A stretch of 64,000 nt of DNA, from the NCBI GenBank assembly GCA_040544425.1, contig JBEONO010000006.1, forward strand, positions 193,288 through 257,287. The letters are read 5' to 3'. Below are positions 46,069-53,596 of the stretch, one piece after another. The notes beneath the pieces were generated by a model, which was not told the origin of the DNA, searched no databases, and saw nothing but the letters and a program-made list of their open reading frames with translations. Source of the stretch: Solimicrobium sp040544425 (lineage in GTDB: Bacteria > Pseudomonadota > Gammaproteobacteria > Burkholderiales > Burkholderiaceae_D). Position 1 is the stretch's first letter; each line of letters starts with the position of its first letter. A program made the position numbers and the translations under genes.

Positions 46069-46077
46069 TTATCCACA
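46069..46077 (+). other. DnaA box, exact consensus
   Basis: TTATCCACA on the plus strand, preceded within 35 bases by TTTTACACA (46035-46043) and TTATCCAAA (46057-46065), giving three boxes in one orientation. Confidence 0.7.
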
Positions 46078-46130
46078 CCATAGCAAATAGGTTAAACCAA
46101 GGTGTTGCTGCTATCTGTTATTTTTTAGGA

Positions 46131-46146
46131 TGTTTCACGTGAAACA
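46131..46146. other. parS: parS centromere-like site, exact
   Basis: TGTTTCACGTGAAACA is the canonical 16-bp palindromic ParB-binding site. It lies about 115 bp before mnmG and 3.6 kb before parB. Confidence 0.92.
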
Positions 46147-46176
46147 TCCAAATAAAAACTTATTTAAGCGGTTGAA

Positions 46177-46192
46177 TGTTTCACGTGAAACC
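46177..46192. other. parS: Second parS site, 15 of 16 bases
   Basis: TGTTTCACGTGAAACC differs from the canonical site only in the last base. It is 30 bases from the first site, so a ParB nucleation pair sits between the putative origin and mnmG. Confidence 0.85.
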
Positions 46193-46204
46193 ATAAATCT
46201 TGGA

Positions 46205-46233
46205 TTAAGGAAACCGGGAAAAGGATTTATAAT
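46205..46233 (+). promoter_or_regulatory. Putative mnmG promoter
   Basis: TTAAGG (46205-46210) and an exact TATAAT (46228-46233) are spaced 17 bases, with a predicted leader of about 20 bases before the mnmG ATG. It lies 12 bases after the second parS site, so ParB binding could affect it. Confidence 0.55.
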
Positions 46234-46260
46234 CTCGGCTCTTGTTAGATTGAGGTCAGA

Positions 46261-48198
46261 ATGTTTTATCCAAACGTGTTTGATGTGATAGTTGTTGGTG
46301 GTGGTCATGCTGGTACAGAAGCGGCATTGGCCTCCGCACGGATGGGGCAATCTACTTTGCTGCTAACCCATAATATCGAAACCTTGGGGCAGATGTCCTG
46401 TAATCCATCAATCGGCGGAATAGGTAAGGGTCATTTGGTTAAAGAGGTTGATGCCATGGGTGGAGCTATGGCAATCGCTACCGATGAAGCCGGGATCCAA
46501 TTCCGGATTTTGAATTCTTCAAAAGGGCCAGCCGTTCGAGCAACCAGAGCGCAGGCAGATCGATTGTTGTACAAGCAGGCAATCAGAAGTCGGCTCGAAA
46601 ATCAACCAAATCTCTGGATTTTCCAGCAGGCTGTTGATGATCTGATTATTGAAGGTGATCAGGTAGTGGGCGCAGTTACCCAGGTAGGAATCAAATTTAA
46701 CGCCCGATCTGTAGTGCTCACAGCCGGGACCTTCCTCGACGGTAAAATACATATTGGTTTGAGTCAGTATGCTGCCGGTCGGGCAGGGGATCCACCAGCT
46801 ACGTCATTGTCAGCCCGATTAAAAGAATTGTCGCTACCGCAAGGGCGTTTAAAAACTGGTACGCCACCACGGATCGATGGGCGAAGTATCGATTTTTCTG
46901 CAATGTCCGAGCAGCCTGGCGATCTGGATCCGGTACCGGTTTTTTCAGTATTAGGTAATGCAGCGATGCATCCGCGTCAGGTTCCTTGCTGGATAACTCA
47001 TACCAATGAACGAACGCACGAAATTATCCGGCAAAGCTTGGACCGTAGCCCGATGTTTACCGGAGTGATTGAAGGTGTCGGGCCGAGATATTGCCCTTCG
47101 ATAGAAGATAAAATCCACCGCTTTGCGGGAAAAGAATCTCATCAAATATTTCTGGAGCCGGAAGGCTTGACGACAAATGAGTTCTATCCCAATGGAATAT
47201 CCACCAGTCTGCCATTCGATGTTCAATTAAATCTGGTTCGTTCGATGAAGGGAATGGAAAATGCCTACATATTGCGACCTGGTTATGCTATTGAATACGA
47301 CTACTTTGACCCGCGTGGATTAAAGTCCAGTCTGGAAACACGCCAGATCCAAGGTCTGTTTTTCGCCGGTCAAATTAACGGAACTACAGGTTACGAAGAA
47401 GCCGCTGCGCAAGGCATGCTGGCTGGTTTGAACGCAGCTCTCTATACTCAACAAAAAGATGCCTGGGTGCCGGGTAGATCCGAAGCCTATCTCGGCGTAT
47501 TGGTAGATGATCTGGTTACCAAGGGCGTACTGGAGCCGTATCGGATGTTCACCAGCCGGGCAGAGTTCAGGCTTAGCTTGCGAGAAGATAACGCTGACAT
47601 GCGACTGACCGAAATTGGCAGAAAATTGGGTTGTGTCAGCGATGTTCAGTGGGCGGCGTTTGAGATCAAGCGTGAATCAATTGCACGCGAGCTGGAGCGG
47701 TTAAAATCAACCTGGGTGAATCCCCGTCTGGTTTCGGATGGCGAAGCTGAACGCGTTATAGGTAAAGCCCTGGAACGCGAATATTCATTGGCCGATCTGT
47801 TAAAGAGACCCCAGGTTAACTATCAAAATCTGATGACTTTGCGAGGCCTCGACAGTCAAGATGTCGCCGGTCCAGGCGTGTCGGATGACATAATCCGGGA
47901 ACAGGTGGAAATCCACGTGAAATATGCCGGGTATATCGATCGTCAAGCCAAAGAAGTACAGCGTCACGCGCACTTTGATAATCTGCCTATGCCCGATACA
48001 TTCGACTATCTGGAAGTTACCGGTCTATCGATCGAAGTGAAACAAAAACTCAACAAACAACGACCGGAAACCTTGGGCCAATGCAGCCGAATTTCCGGGA
48101 TCACACCAGCCGCGATATCGCTGTTGCTGGTGCATTTAAAAAAACGCGGCTATAAAGATTTTTCCCAATCACCAGCCCTGGTTAACGGGGAAGTTTGA
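46261..48198 (+). CDS. mnmG: tRNA uridine-5-carboxymethylaminomethyl modification enzyme MnmG (GidA)
   Basis: This 645-residue FAD protein, with MnmE, modifies wobble uridine 34 of several tRNAs. The N-terminal dinucleotide-binding motif VIVVGGGHAGTEAALASARMG, the signature MSCNPSIGGIGKGHLVKEVDAMGG and catalytic cysteine regions are present. GQINGTTGYEEAAAQGMLAG lies in the second FAD segment, and the C-terminal helical domain is complete. Length matches E. coli (629). The ATG at 46261 follows GAGGTCAG. It begins a run of rightward genes and is followed at once by rsmG; this pair beside parAB marks origin regions in many bacteria. Confidence 0.97.
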   Translation: MFYPNVFDVIVVGGGHAGTEAALASARMGQSTLLLTHNIETLGQMSCNPSIGGIGKGHLVKEVDAMGGAMAIATDEAGIQFRILNSSKGPAVRATRAQADRLLYKQAIRSRLENQPNLWIFQQAVDDLIIEGDQVVGAVTQVGIKFNARSVVLTAGTFLDGKIHIGLSQYAAGRAGDPPATSLSARLKELSLPQGRLKTGTPPRIDGRSIDFSAMSEQPGDLDPVPVFSVLGNAAMHPRQVPCWITHTNERTHEIIRQSLDRSPMFTGVIEGVGPRYCPSIEDKIHRFAGKESHQIFLEPEGLTTNEFYPNGISTSLPFDVQLNLVRSMKGMENAYILRPGYAIEYDYFDPRGLKSSLETRQIQGLFFAGQINGTTGYEEAAAQGMLAGLNAALYTQQKDAWVPGRSEAYLGVLVDDLVTKGVLEPYRMFTSRAEFRLSLREDNADMRLTEIGRKLGCVSDVQWAAFEIKRESIARELERLKSTWVNPRLVSDGEAERVIGKALEREYSLADLLKRPQVNYQNLMTLRGLDSQDVAGPGVSDDIIREQVEIHVKYAGYIDRQAKEVQRHAHFDNLPMPDTFDYLEVTGLSIEVKQKLNKQRPETLGQCSRISGITPAAISLLLVHLKKRGYKDFSQSPALVNGEV

Positions 48199-48200
48199 TT

Positions 48201-48857
48201 ATGGTGGGAATGGCAAATCAGCTGGAAATAAAGCAACTGCTTCAGGATGGCGTTACGGAGCTACAACTAAATTTGGATGAAAATCAAATTAATCAGTTGA
48301 TGTTGTATCTTGGGCTGCTTATAAAGTGGAATGCCGTTTACAATCTCACTTCGGTGCGAAATCCCCTCGATATGGTGAAGCAGCATTTGCTCGATAGCCT
48401 GTCAGCCGCATTCGCATTTAATCACGCAAAAAATGTGCTGGATGTTGGTGCCGGAGGAGGGTTGCCCGGGATAGTTCTGGCGATTGTTTATCCACACGCG
48501 AAATTTGCGCTAATTGATACCGTCAATAAGAAAACGGCATTTCTTAAACAGGTCAAGGCAGAACTCAATCTTCTCAATGTCACGGTCCATACCGGCCGGG
48601 TTGAGCAATTGCAGGTCACCGAGTTATTTGATGTGATTACTTCCCGAGCATTTTCTGAATTATCGAATTTTGTAAACTGGGCCGGTCAGCTGTTAGCACC
48701 AGCTGGCCAGATGATTGCTTTAAAGGGGCAATTGCCAGAGGCCGAAATGGCCGTTTTACCCCAGCATTGGGAAGTGACAAAAGTCCAAACCATCGCTGTG
48801 CCGAATCTGGAAGCACAACGTCATTTGCTTTGGATTTCGCGCAAAACATCATCATAA
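48201..48857 (+). CDS. rsmG: 16S rRNA (guanine-527-N7)-methyltransferase RsmG (GidB)
   Basis: This 218-residue SAM-dependent enzyme methylates G527 of 16S rRNA. Its loss is known in other bacteria to give low-level streptomycin resistance. Motifs: KWNAVYNLTSVRNPLDMVKQH near the N-terminus, SAM loop DVGAGGGLPGIVLA, FALIDTVNKKTAFL, and TSRAFSELSNFV. The start is placed at ATG 48201 with GGGGAAG seven bases upstream; a TTG at 48195 overlapping the mnmG stop is less likely, and another ATG at 48210 is possible. It is co-transcribed with mnmG and probably parA. Confidence 0.95.
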   Translation: MVGMANQLEIKQLLQDGVTELQLNLDENQINQLMLYLGLLIKWNAVYNLTSVRNPLDMVKQHLLDSLSAAFAFNHAKNVLDVGAGGGLPGIVLAIVYPHAKFALIDTVNKKTAFLKQVKAELNLLNVTVHTGRVEQLQVTELFDVITSRAFSELSNFVNWAGQLLAPAGQMIALKGQLPEAEMAVLPQHWEVTKVQTIAVPNLEAQRHLLWISRKTSS

Positions 48858-48893
48858 AAACAAATCGAGCATCGATCATTCATTGAAAGACTT

Positions 48894-49673
48894 ATGGCTA
48901 AAATTTTCTGCGTAGCAAATCAAAAAGGTGGCGTTGGTAAAACAACCACGACAGTGAATTTGGCCGCCAGCTTAGCGCAAATAAATCAACGTGTTTTATT
49001 GGTTGATCTGGATCCGCAAGGAAATGCAACCATGGGTTCGGGTGTAAATAAATCAAAACTCACTGCAACTATTTATCAGGTCCTGCTCGGTCTTTCCGAC
49101 GTTCAAGCCGTGCGTCAGCGATCAGAGTCCGGCAATTACGATGTCTTGCCAGCCAACCGGGAGTTGGCCGGTGCTGAAGTGGAAATGGTGGAATTGGAGA
49201 ATCGTGAAAATCGCCTGCGCCTGGCATTACAGGTGGTGGCGGATGAGTATGACTTCATTTTGATTGATTGTCCTCCAGCCCTGTCCATGCTGACCTTGAA
49301 TGGATTATGTTCGGCACACGGCGTAATTATCCCGATGCAGTGCGAATACTATGCGCTTGAAGGGTTGTCTGACCTGGCCAATACCATCAAAAAAGTGCAC
49401 AAGAACCTGAACAGCGATCTGGAAATAGTTGGCTTACTGCGGGTAATGTTCGATCCGCGCATGACTTTATCTCAACAGGTATCGGACCAGCTCGAGCAGC
49501 ATTTCGGTGACAAGGTATTCAAGACTGTCATCCCACGCAATATCCGACTGGCCGAGGCGCCATCGTATGGTATGCCTGGGGTGTCGTTCGATCCAAGCTC
49601 AAAAGGCGCGCAGGCTTATCAGTCTTTCGCGGTTGAAATGGTAGAGCGAATCAGGCAATTGGAAAAAGCCTAG
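48894..49673 (+). CDS. parA: Chromosome-partitioning ATPase ParA
   Basis: This 259-residue Walker-type ATPase moves ParB-parS complexes and so segregates new origins. The deviant Walker A box is FCVANQKGGVGKTTTTVNLA at the N-terminus; Walker A' DLDPQGNATMGSGV and Walker B FILIDCPPALSM follow. No N-terminal DNA-binding domain is present, which is typical of chromosomal (Soj-type) ParA. It lies 36 bp after rsmG and 39 bp before parB. Two parS sites upstream of mnmG are its obvious cargo sites. Confidence 0.96.
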   Translation: MAKIFCVANQKGGVGKTTTTVNLAASLAQINQRVLLVDLDPQGNATMGSGVNKSKLTATIYQVLLGLSDVQAVRQRSESGNYDVLPANRELAGAEVEMVELENRENRLRLALQVVADEYDFILIDCPPALSMLTLNGLCSAHGVIIPMQCEYYALEGLSDLANTIKKVHKNLNSDLEIVGLLRVMFDPRMTLSQQVSDQLEQHFGDKVFKTVIPRNIRLAEAPSYGMPGVSFDPSSKGAQAYQSFAVEMVERIRQLEKA

Positions 49674-49712
49674 TTTAAATTTATTCAGCAGTTAATTAAG
49701 GAATTACGGATC

Positions 49713-50606
49713 ATGGCAACAAAGAAATTAAAAGGCTTGGGAATGGGATTGGATGCTTTGCTGGGGGGATCGGACGCCTTTGCGGAAGCTGTCCCCAACT
49801 TGCCAGGCTACCCGAACAGCCTTGCTTTAGACCTGCTGCAGGCAGGTAAGTATCAGCCGCGGACCCGAATGGATGAAGGCGCGCTGACGGAACTGGCCGC
49901 TTCAATCAAAGCTCAAGGTGTGATGCAGCCAATTCTGGTTCGGCCAATAGCGGCGCAAAATGGCAGCGCCGTGAAGTATGAAATTATCGCCGGAGAACGA
50001 CGCTATCGGGCCTCCAGGCTGGCTGGGCTGACTGAAGTGCCTGTCCTGGTCAAAGATGTCGATGACCTCGCTGCCGCAGCGATGGCCTTGATTGAAAATA
50101 TTCAACGTGAAGATTTAAATCCGCTCGAAGAAGCACAAGGTATTCAGCGATTAATTCAGGATTTCAGTTTTACCCACGAACAGGCAGCCCAGGCAGTAGG
50201 GCGCTCGCGCAGTGCGGTCTCCAATCTGTTGCGTTTGTTGAACCTGGCACAATCCGTGCAGACCATGTTGATGGCCGGTGACATCGACATGGGGCATGCG
50301 CGCGCCTTATTGGTCGTGGATGCAGCAACCCAAATTCAACTGGCCAACGTAATTGTTGCGAAACGATTGTCAGTCAGAGAAGCAGAAAAATTGGTGATCC
50401 GGTCCGACAATAAAACCTCGGAAAAGAAAGCAAAAAGCGTCGAAAAATCCAGAGACATTGAAAGGCTGGAAGAAGAACTTTCTGATTTATTCGCGACTCA
50501 GGTGCAGATGAAAGTAGGCGCCAAGGGCAGTGGTCAGGTCATTATTGATTTCGCAAGCCTCGATGCACTCGACGGGATCCTGTCCAAGTTACGGACCTAT
50601 TCGTAA
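49713..50606 (+). CDS. parB: Chromosome-partitioning protein ParB
   Basis: This 297-residue CTP-dependent DNA clamp loads at parS and spreads. The N-terminal ParA-interacting tail is KKLKGLGMGLDALLGG; the CTPase/ParB-N domain has PNPR-like KYQPRTRMDE and GERRYRASRLAG; box II is ENIQREDLNPLEEAQG; the HTH covers FTHEQAAQAVGRSRSAVSNLLRLL. The C-terminal dimerisation domain ends IDFASLDALDGILSKL. A hairpin (arms 50620-50627 and 50633-50640) follows 14 bp after the stop codon. Confidence 0.96.
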   Translation: MATKKLKGLGMGLDALLGGSDAFAEAVPNLPGYPNSLALDLLQAGKYQPRTRMDEGALTELAASIKAQGVMQPILVRPIAAQNGSAVKYEIIAGERRYRASRLAGLTEVPVLVKDVDDLAAAAMALIENIQREDLNPLEEAQGIQRLIQDFSFTHEQAAQAVGRSRSAVSNLLRLLNLAQSVQTMLMAGDIDMGHARALLVVDAATQIQLANVIVAKRLSVREAEKLVIRSDNKTSEKKAKSVEKSRDIERLEEELSDLFATQVQMKVGAKGSGQVIIDFASLDALDGILSKLRTYS

Positions 50607-50953
50607 GGTCATTCAAAAATAGCTCACGCTATGTGAGCTACATCAAACCACAAGCAAATCAAAGCGAGCAGTATCAGAACGGACAGGGCTGCAAGTTAAC
50701 ATAGGCAATTTGCAACCTTATTGCACAGAATATGCAAAATTCATTTTTTATAATGAATTTTTCTGAGCAATATTTGACGCCCAAGAGGACAAGCACGTAT
50801 AATTCCCCGGTTTTAGCTGGTCTGTTAAATGTAACAAGCTGTAGGGCCCCAGCCAATTTGACATTGACTGTGACGCAAACTGCCTCATTGCTTTCAAGGA
50901 CAGAATATCCTAAAACATTATCACCGGTTTTAGACAAGTAAAAAGGGACGTGT
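50607..50953. other. Intergenic region between parB and the atp operon
   Basis: These 347 bases hold a hairpin behind parB (TAGCTCAC/GTGAGCTA, 50620-50640; T-run only on the minus strand, so a weak plus-strand terminator). Also present are a 10-bp perfect AT inverted repeat (arms 50736-50745 and 50752-50761) followed by T's, and the atp promoter. A 69-codon open frame across the promoter is judged not to be a gene. Confidence 0.6.
50774..50803 (+). promoter_or_regulatory. Promoter of the atp operon
   Basis: TTGACG (50774-50779) and exact TATAAT (50798-50803) with an 18-base spacer form a strong sigma-70-type promoter. The predicted leader to atpI is about 140 bases. An AT-rich inverted repeat ends 12 bases upstream of the -35. 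Confidence 0.75.
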
Positions 50954-51292
50954 ATGGCGCGCATCGTAACAGTGCAATTTTGCGCGGCATTTATTCTGGC
51001 AGTTATCGCAGCAATGCTGGGCGGTAAAACCGCAGGAATCTCGGCCCTGCTGGGTGGACTTTGTTACGCATTTCCCAATGCATTATTTGCTCTGAGGTTA
51101 TTTGCAGGAACGCAAAGACCCGGGGGCGCAAATCCCTTTACTTTTTTTACCGGCGAATTTTTAAAGATTTTAACAACCGTCGCCTTATTAGCTGCGGTGG
51201 TGATGTTTTACCATCAGATTCATTGGCTGGCCTTCCTAGCCGGATTCATTGTGGTAATGAAAAGTTACTTTATCTTATTATTTAGAAGCTAA
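50954..51292 (+). CDS. atpI: ATP synthase subunit I
   Basis: This 112-residue inner-membrane protein has four predicted helices (about 6-25, 31-50, 70-90, 93-110). AtpI assists assembly of the c-ring and possibly magnesium uptake. The second helix region GISALLGGLCYAFPNALFAL and the third, GEFLKILTTVALLAAVV, are typical. AAAAGGGACG precedes the ATG at good distance. It is the first gene of the atp operon and ends four bases before atpB. Confidence 0.88.
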   Translation: MARIVTVQFCAAFILAVIAAMLGGKTAGISALLGGLCYAFPNALFALRLFAGTQRPGGANPFTFFTGEFLKILTTVALLAAVVMFYHQIHWLAFLAGFIVVMKSYFILLFRS

Positions 51293-51296
51293 TCCT

Positions 51297-52127
51297 ATGA
51301 TCAACCTGTTCATCGAACCAGAAGCACCAACCGCGTCCGAATACATACGCCATCATCTAGGTCATCTCTCCACCAGGCATCAAGAAGGCATCATTGATAT
51401 GTCGATCTTAAATATGGACACCATATTTTGGTCGATACTGACGGGTATCGTAGGCTGTGCGTTTTTATACTATGCAGCGCGACGTGCTACATCAGGCGTA
51501 CCGGGGCGTTTTCAATCCGCCATTGAAATGCTGGTTGAAATGGTCGACGAACAATCAAAAAATATGATCCATGGTAATCGCGCATTTATCGCGCCATTGG
51601 CACTGACCATCTTCGTTTGGGTCGCGCTGATGAATTCGCTGGACTTCCTGCCGGTCGATCTATTTTCCCGCTTTTTTCATTACTTCGGACTTGAAGGCAC
51701 TTTCGGCCATCACCGCGTCGTACCCACCGCAGATTTGAACGGTACATTCGGCATCGCGCTGGGTGTGTTCGTACTGATGATTTACTACAACGTAAAAATC
51801 AAAGGCTTTGGCGGCTTTATTCACGAATTGTTTGCCGCTCCATTCGGTATCTGGCTGGCTCCATTCAACCTGCTTTTGAACGTTATCGAATTTTTAGCGA
51901 AGACCGTATCACTGGCGATGCGACTGTTCGGCAATATGTTTGCCGGCGAGTTGATCTTTTTGTTGATCGCTTTACTTGGTTCCTCACTGACCGCATTCGG
52001 CGTTGCCGGACAAATCGTAGCCGGATCAATCTGGGCGGTGTTCCATATTTTGATCGTGTTTTTGCAGGCATTTATTTTCATGATGTTGACCTTGGTGTAC
52101 ATCGGTCAGGCGCATGAAGGGCATTAA
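51297..52127 (+). CDS. atpB: ATP synthase Fo subunit a
   Basis: This 276-residue membrane subunit forms the proton half-channels of Fo. Helices include TIFWSILTGIVGCAFLYYAA and the key fifth helix SLAMRLFGNMFAGELIFLLIALL, containing the essential arginine (MRLFGN). C-terminal IVFLQAFIFMMLTLVYIGQA completes the channel. The N-terminus APTASEYIRHHLGHL is typical of betaproteobacterial AtpB. A 106-bp gap separates it from atpE. Confidence 0.97.
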   Translation: MINLFIEPEAPTASEYIRHHLGHLSTRHQEGIIDMSILNMDTIFWSILTGIVGCAFLYYAARRATSGVPGRFQSAIEMLVEMVDEQSKNMIHGNRAFIAPLALTIFVWVALMNSLDFLPVDLFSRFFHYFGLEGTFGHHRVVPTADLNGTFGIALGVFVLMIYYNVKIKGFGGFIHELFAAPFGIWLAPFNLLLNVIEFLAKTVSLAMRLFGNMFAGELIFLLIALLGSSLTAFGVAGQIVAGSIWAVFHILIVFLQAFIFMMLTLVYIGQAHEGH

Positions 52128-52233
52128 TAAGCAGTAAAAGATTTAGAGGCACAAAACGTTCATCGGTTTTGCAGCTAAGGTTTTGTTTTAGATTGGTAAT
52201 TTCATTTTTGTTTTTAACTTTTAAGGATCTGTC

Positions 52234-52464
52234 ATGACTGACTTCTCTTTCGTAGTATTGGCTTGCGGTTTAATCATTGGTTTGGGCGCTATCGGTGCAT
52301 GTATCGGTATTGGTTTGATGGGTGGTAAATATCTGGAAGCGTCAGCACGCCAACCAGAATTGATGAACCAATTGCAAACCAAAATGTTCCTGTTGGCTGG
52401 TCTGATCGATGCGGCGTTCCTGATCGGTGTTGGTATTGCAATGATGTTCTACTTCTCTAAATAA
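52234..52464 (+). CDS. atpE: ATP synthase Fo subunit c
   Basis: This 76-residue hairpin of two membrane helices is the c-ring monomer. The glycine-rich first helix (GAIGACIGIGLMGGKYLE), polar loop (ARQPE) and the second helix with the proton-carrying carboxylate in LAGLIDAAFLIGVGIAMMFYF (Asp in LID) are visible. The absence of a sodium-type Gln/Glu/Thr set suggests proton coupling. AAGGATCTGTC precedes the ATG. Confidence 0.97.
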   Translation: MTDFSFVVLACGLIIGLGAIGACIGIGLMGGKYLEASARQPELMNQLQTKMFLLAGLIDAAFLIGVGIAMMFYFSK

Positions 52465-52522
52465 TTTTTTCCTTCGCCACAATCAACTGATTGTGGTTAG
52501 AACTACTCAATAAGGAATTGTT

Positions 52523-52993
52523 ATGAATTTGAACGCAACATTTATTGTTCAGTTTGTAGTGTTCTTCATTCTGGCCGGATTTACGATGAAATTCGTATGG
52601 CCGCCAATGATGAAGGCGCTTGACGAACGTGCACAGAAAATTGCTGATGGTTTGGCTGCTGCCGAACGCAGCAAGGCCGAGCAGAAAGAAGCGGAAAAGC
52701 GCGTACAGTCAGAATTGGCCGGTGCTCGCGACGAAGTGCAGAAACGCATTGTCGACGCAGAGAAACGTGCGCAAATGATTATTGATGAAGCTAAACATAC
52801 GGCATCTGAAGAAGCCGCCCGTATTGTTGCCAGTGCTCGTTTGGATGCTGCTCAACAAATCACTAAAGCACGCGATGGTTTGCGTGGTGAGGTCGCGACT
52901 TTGGCAGTTAAAGGCGCTGAGCAAATTTTGAAACGTGAGATCAATGCATCAGCACACGCTGAATTGTTGACTCAATTAAAAGCAGAGCTGTAA
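52523..52993 (+). CDS. atpF: ATP synthase Fo subunit b
   Basis: This 156-residue peripheral-stalk subunit has one N-terminal membrane helix (FIVQFVVFFILAGFTMKFVW) followed by PPMMKALDERAQKIADGL and a long alanine/glutamate-rich coiled coil that dimerises and binds delta. AAGGAATTG gives a good ribosome-binding site. It ends two bases before atpH. Confidence 0.96.
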   Translation: MNLNATFIVQFVVFFILAGFTMKFVWPPMMKALDERAQKIADGLAAAERSKAEQKEAEKRVQSELAGARDEVQKRIVDAEKRAQMIIDEAKHTASEEAARIVASARLDAAQQITKARDGLRGEVATLAVKGAEQILKREINASAHAELLTQLKAEL

Positions 52994-52995
52994 TC

Positions 52996-53541
52996 ATGGC
53001 TGAAATCGCAACGATCGCTCGTCCTTATGCCGAGGCTTTATTTCGTGTGGCAAAATCCGCCAACTCAACTACGTCCATGGCTGCCTGGGCAGAGCTGGTT
53101 GGCGAAATGGCGCAAGCAGCAGAAAACGCCGATGTTATTGCATTAGTCCAGAATCCGAAAATTCCACGAACAATTGTTGTGGATACTTTTCTGGCGGTAT
53201 TGAAATCACCTGCGAATCAGGAAGCAAAAAATTTCATCAACACGCTCTCCAGTTATAACCGCCTGCTAGTGTTGCCTGAAATCGCCGCGCAATTTTTCGC
53301 GTTAAAGAATGCCCATGAAGGCACCGCTGATGCAGAAATCAGCAGTGCTTTTGCGCTGTCAGATGCGCAGGTGACAAACCTGTGCCAAACACTGGAAGCC
53401 AAATTTGGTCGCAAACTTAACCCAAGTGTGACGGTTGATGCCTCCTTAATCGGTGGTGTGCGCGTCGTGGTTGGTGATGAAGTATTGGATACATCGGTGC
53501 GTGCAAAGCTGCAACAGATGCAAATAGCCTTGACCGCTTAA
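52996..53541 (+). CDS. atpH: ATP synthase F1 subunit delta
   Basis: This 181-residue delta subunit links the peripheral stalk to the top of the alpha3-beta3 head. The N-terminal six-helix domain begins ATIARPYAEALFRVA, and the C-terminal part has the family signature KLNPSVTVDASLIGGVRVVVGDEVLDTSVRAKL. Spacing in the operon is two bases from atpF and 55 from atpA. Confidence 0.96.
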   Translation: MAEIATIARPYAEALFRVAKSANSTTSMAAWAELVGEMAQAAENADVIALVQNPKIPRTIVVDTFLAVLKSPANQEAKNFINTLSSYNRLLVLPEIAAQFFALKNAHEGTADAEISSAFALSDAQVTNLCQTLEAKFGRKLNPSVTVDASLIGGVRVVVGDEVLDTSVRAKLQQMQIALTA

Positions 53542-53596
53542 GAACTGAATTTGTTTAGTCAAATCGGCTCAAGCTTAAAAAATATTAGGAGTTAAT

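Larger units (their letters stand above)
45712..46260. other. Candidate replication origin region (oriC) with parS
   Basis: This 549-base AT-rich region lies between putA and mnmG and has no gene. DnaA boxes: exact TTATCCACA at 45845-45853 (minus) and 46069-46077 (plus); TTTTACACA at 46035-46043; one-mismatch sites at 45933-45941, 45968-45976 and 46057-46065. A very AT-rich stretch (45791-45843) holds five consecutive TAG/TAA trinucleotides (45817-45831), 13 bases from the first exact box, like the DnaA-trio element of a basal unwinding system. Two parS sites lie at the mnmG-proximal end. Adjacent mnmG-rsmG-parA-parB and the flip in gene direction nearby support an origin. Confidence 0.6.

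Noticed and set aside
47909..47924. parS-like CACGTG inside mnmG
   Set aside because: Beyond the central hexamer the left flank hardly matches the 16-bp consensus.
50732..50941. 69-codon open frame between parB and atpI
   Set aside because: It spans the atp promoter, lacks a ribosome-binding site and resembles no family.
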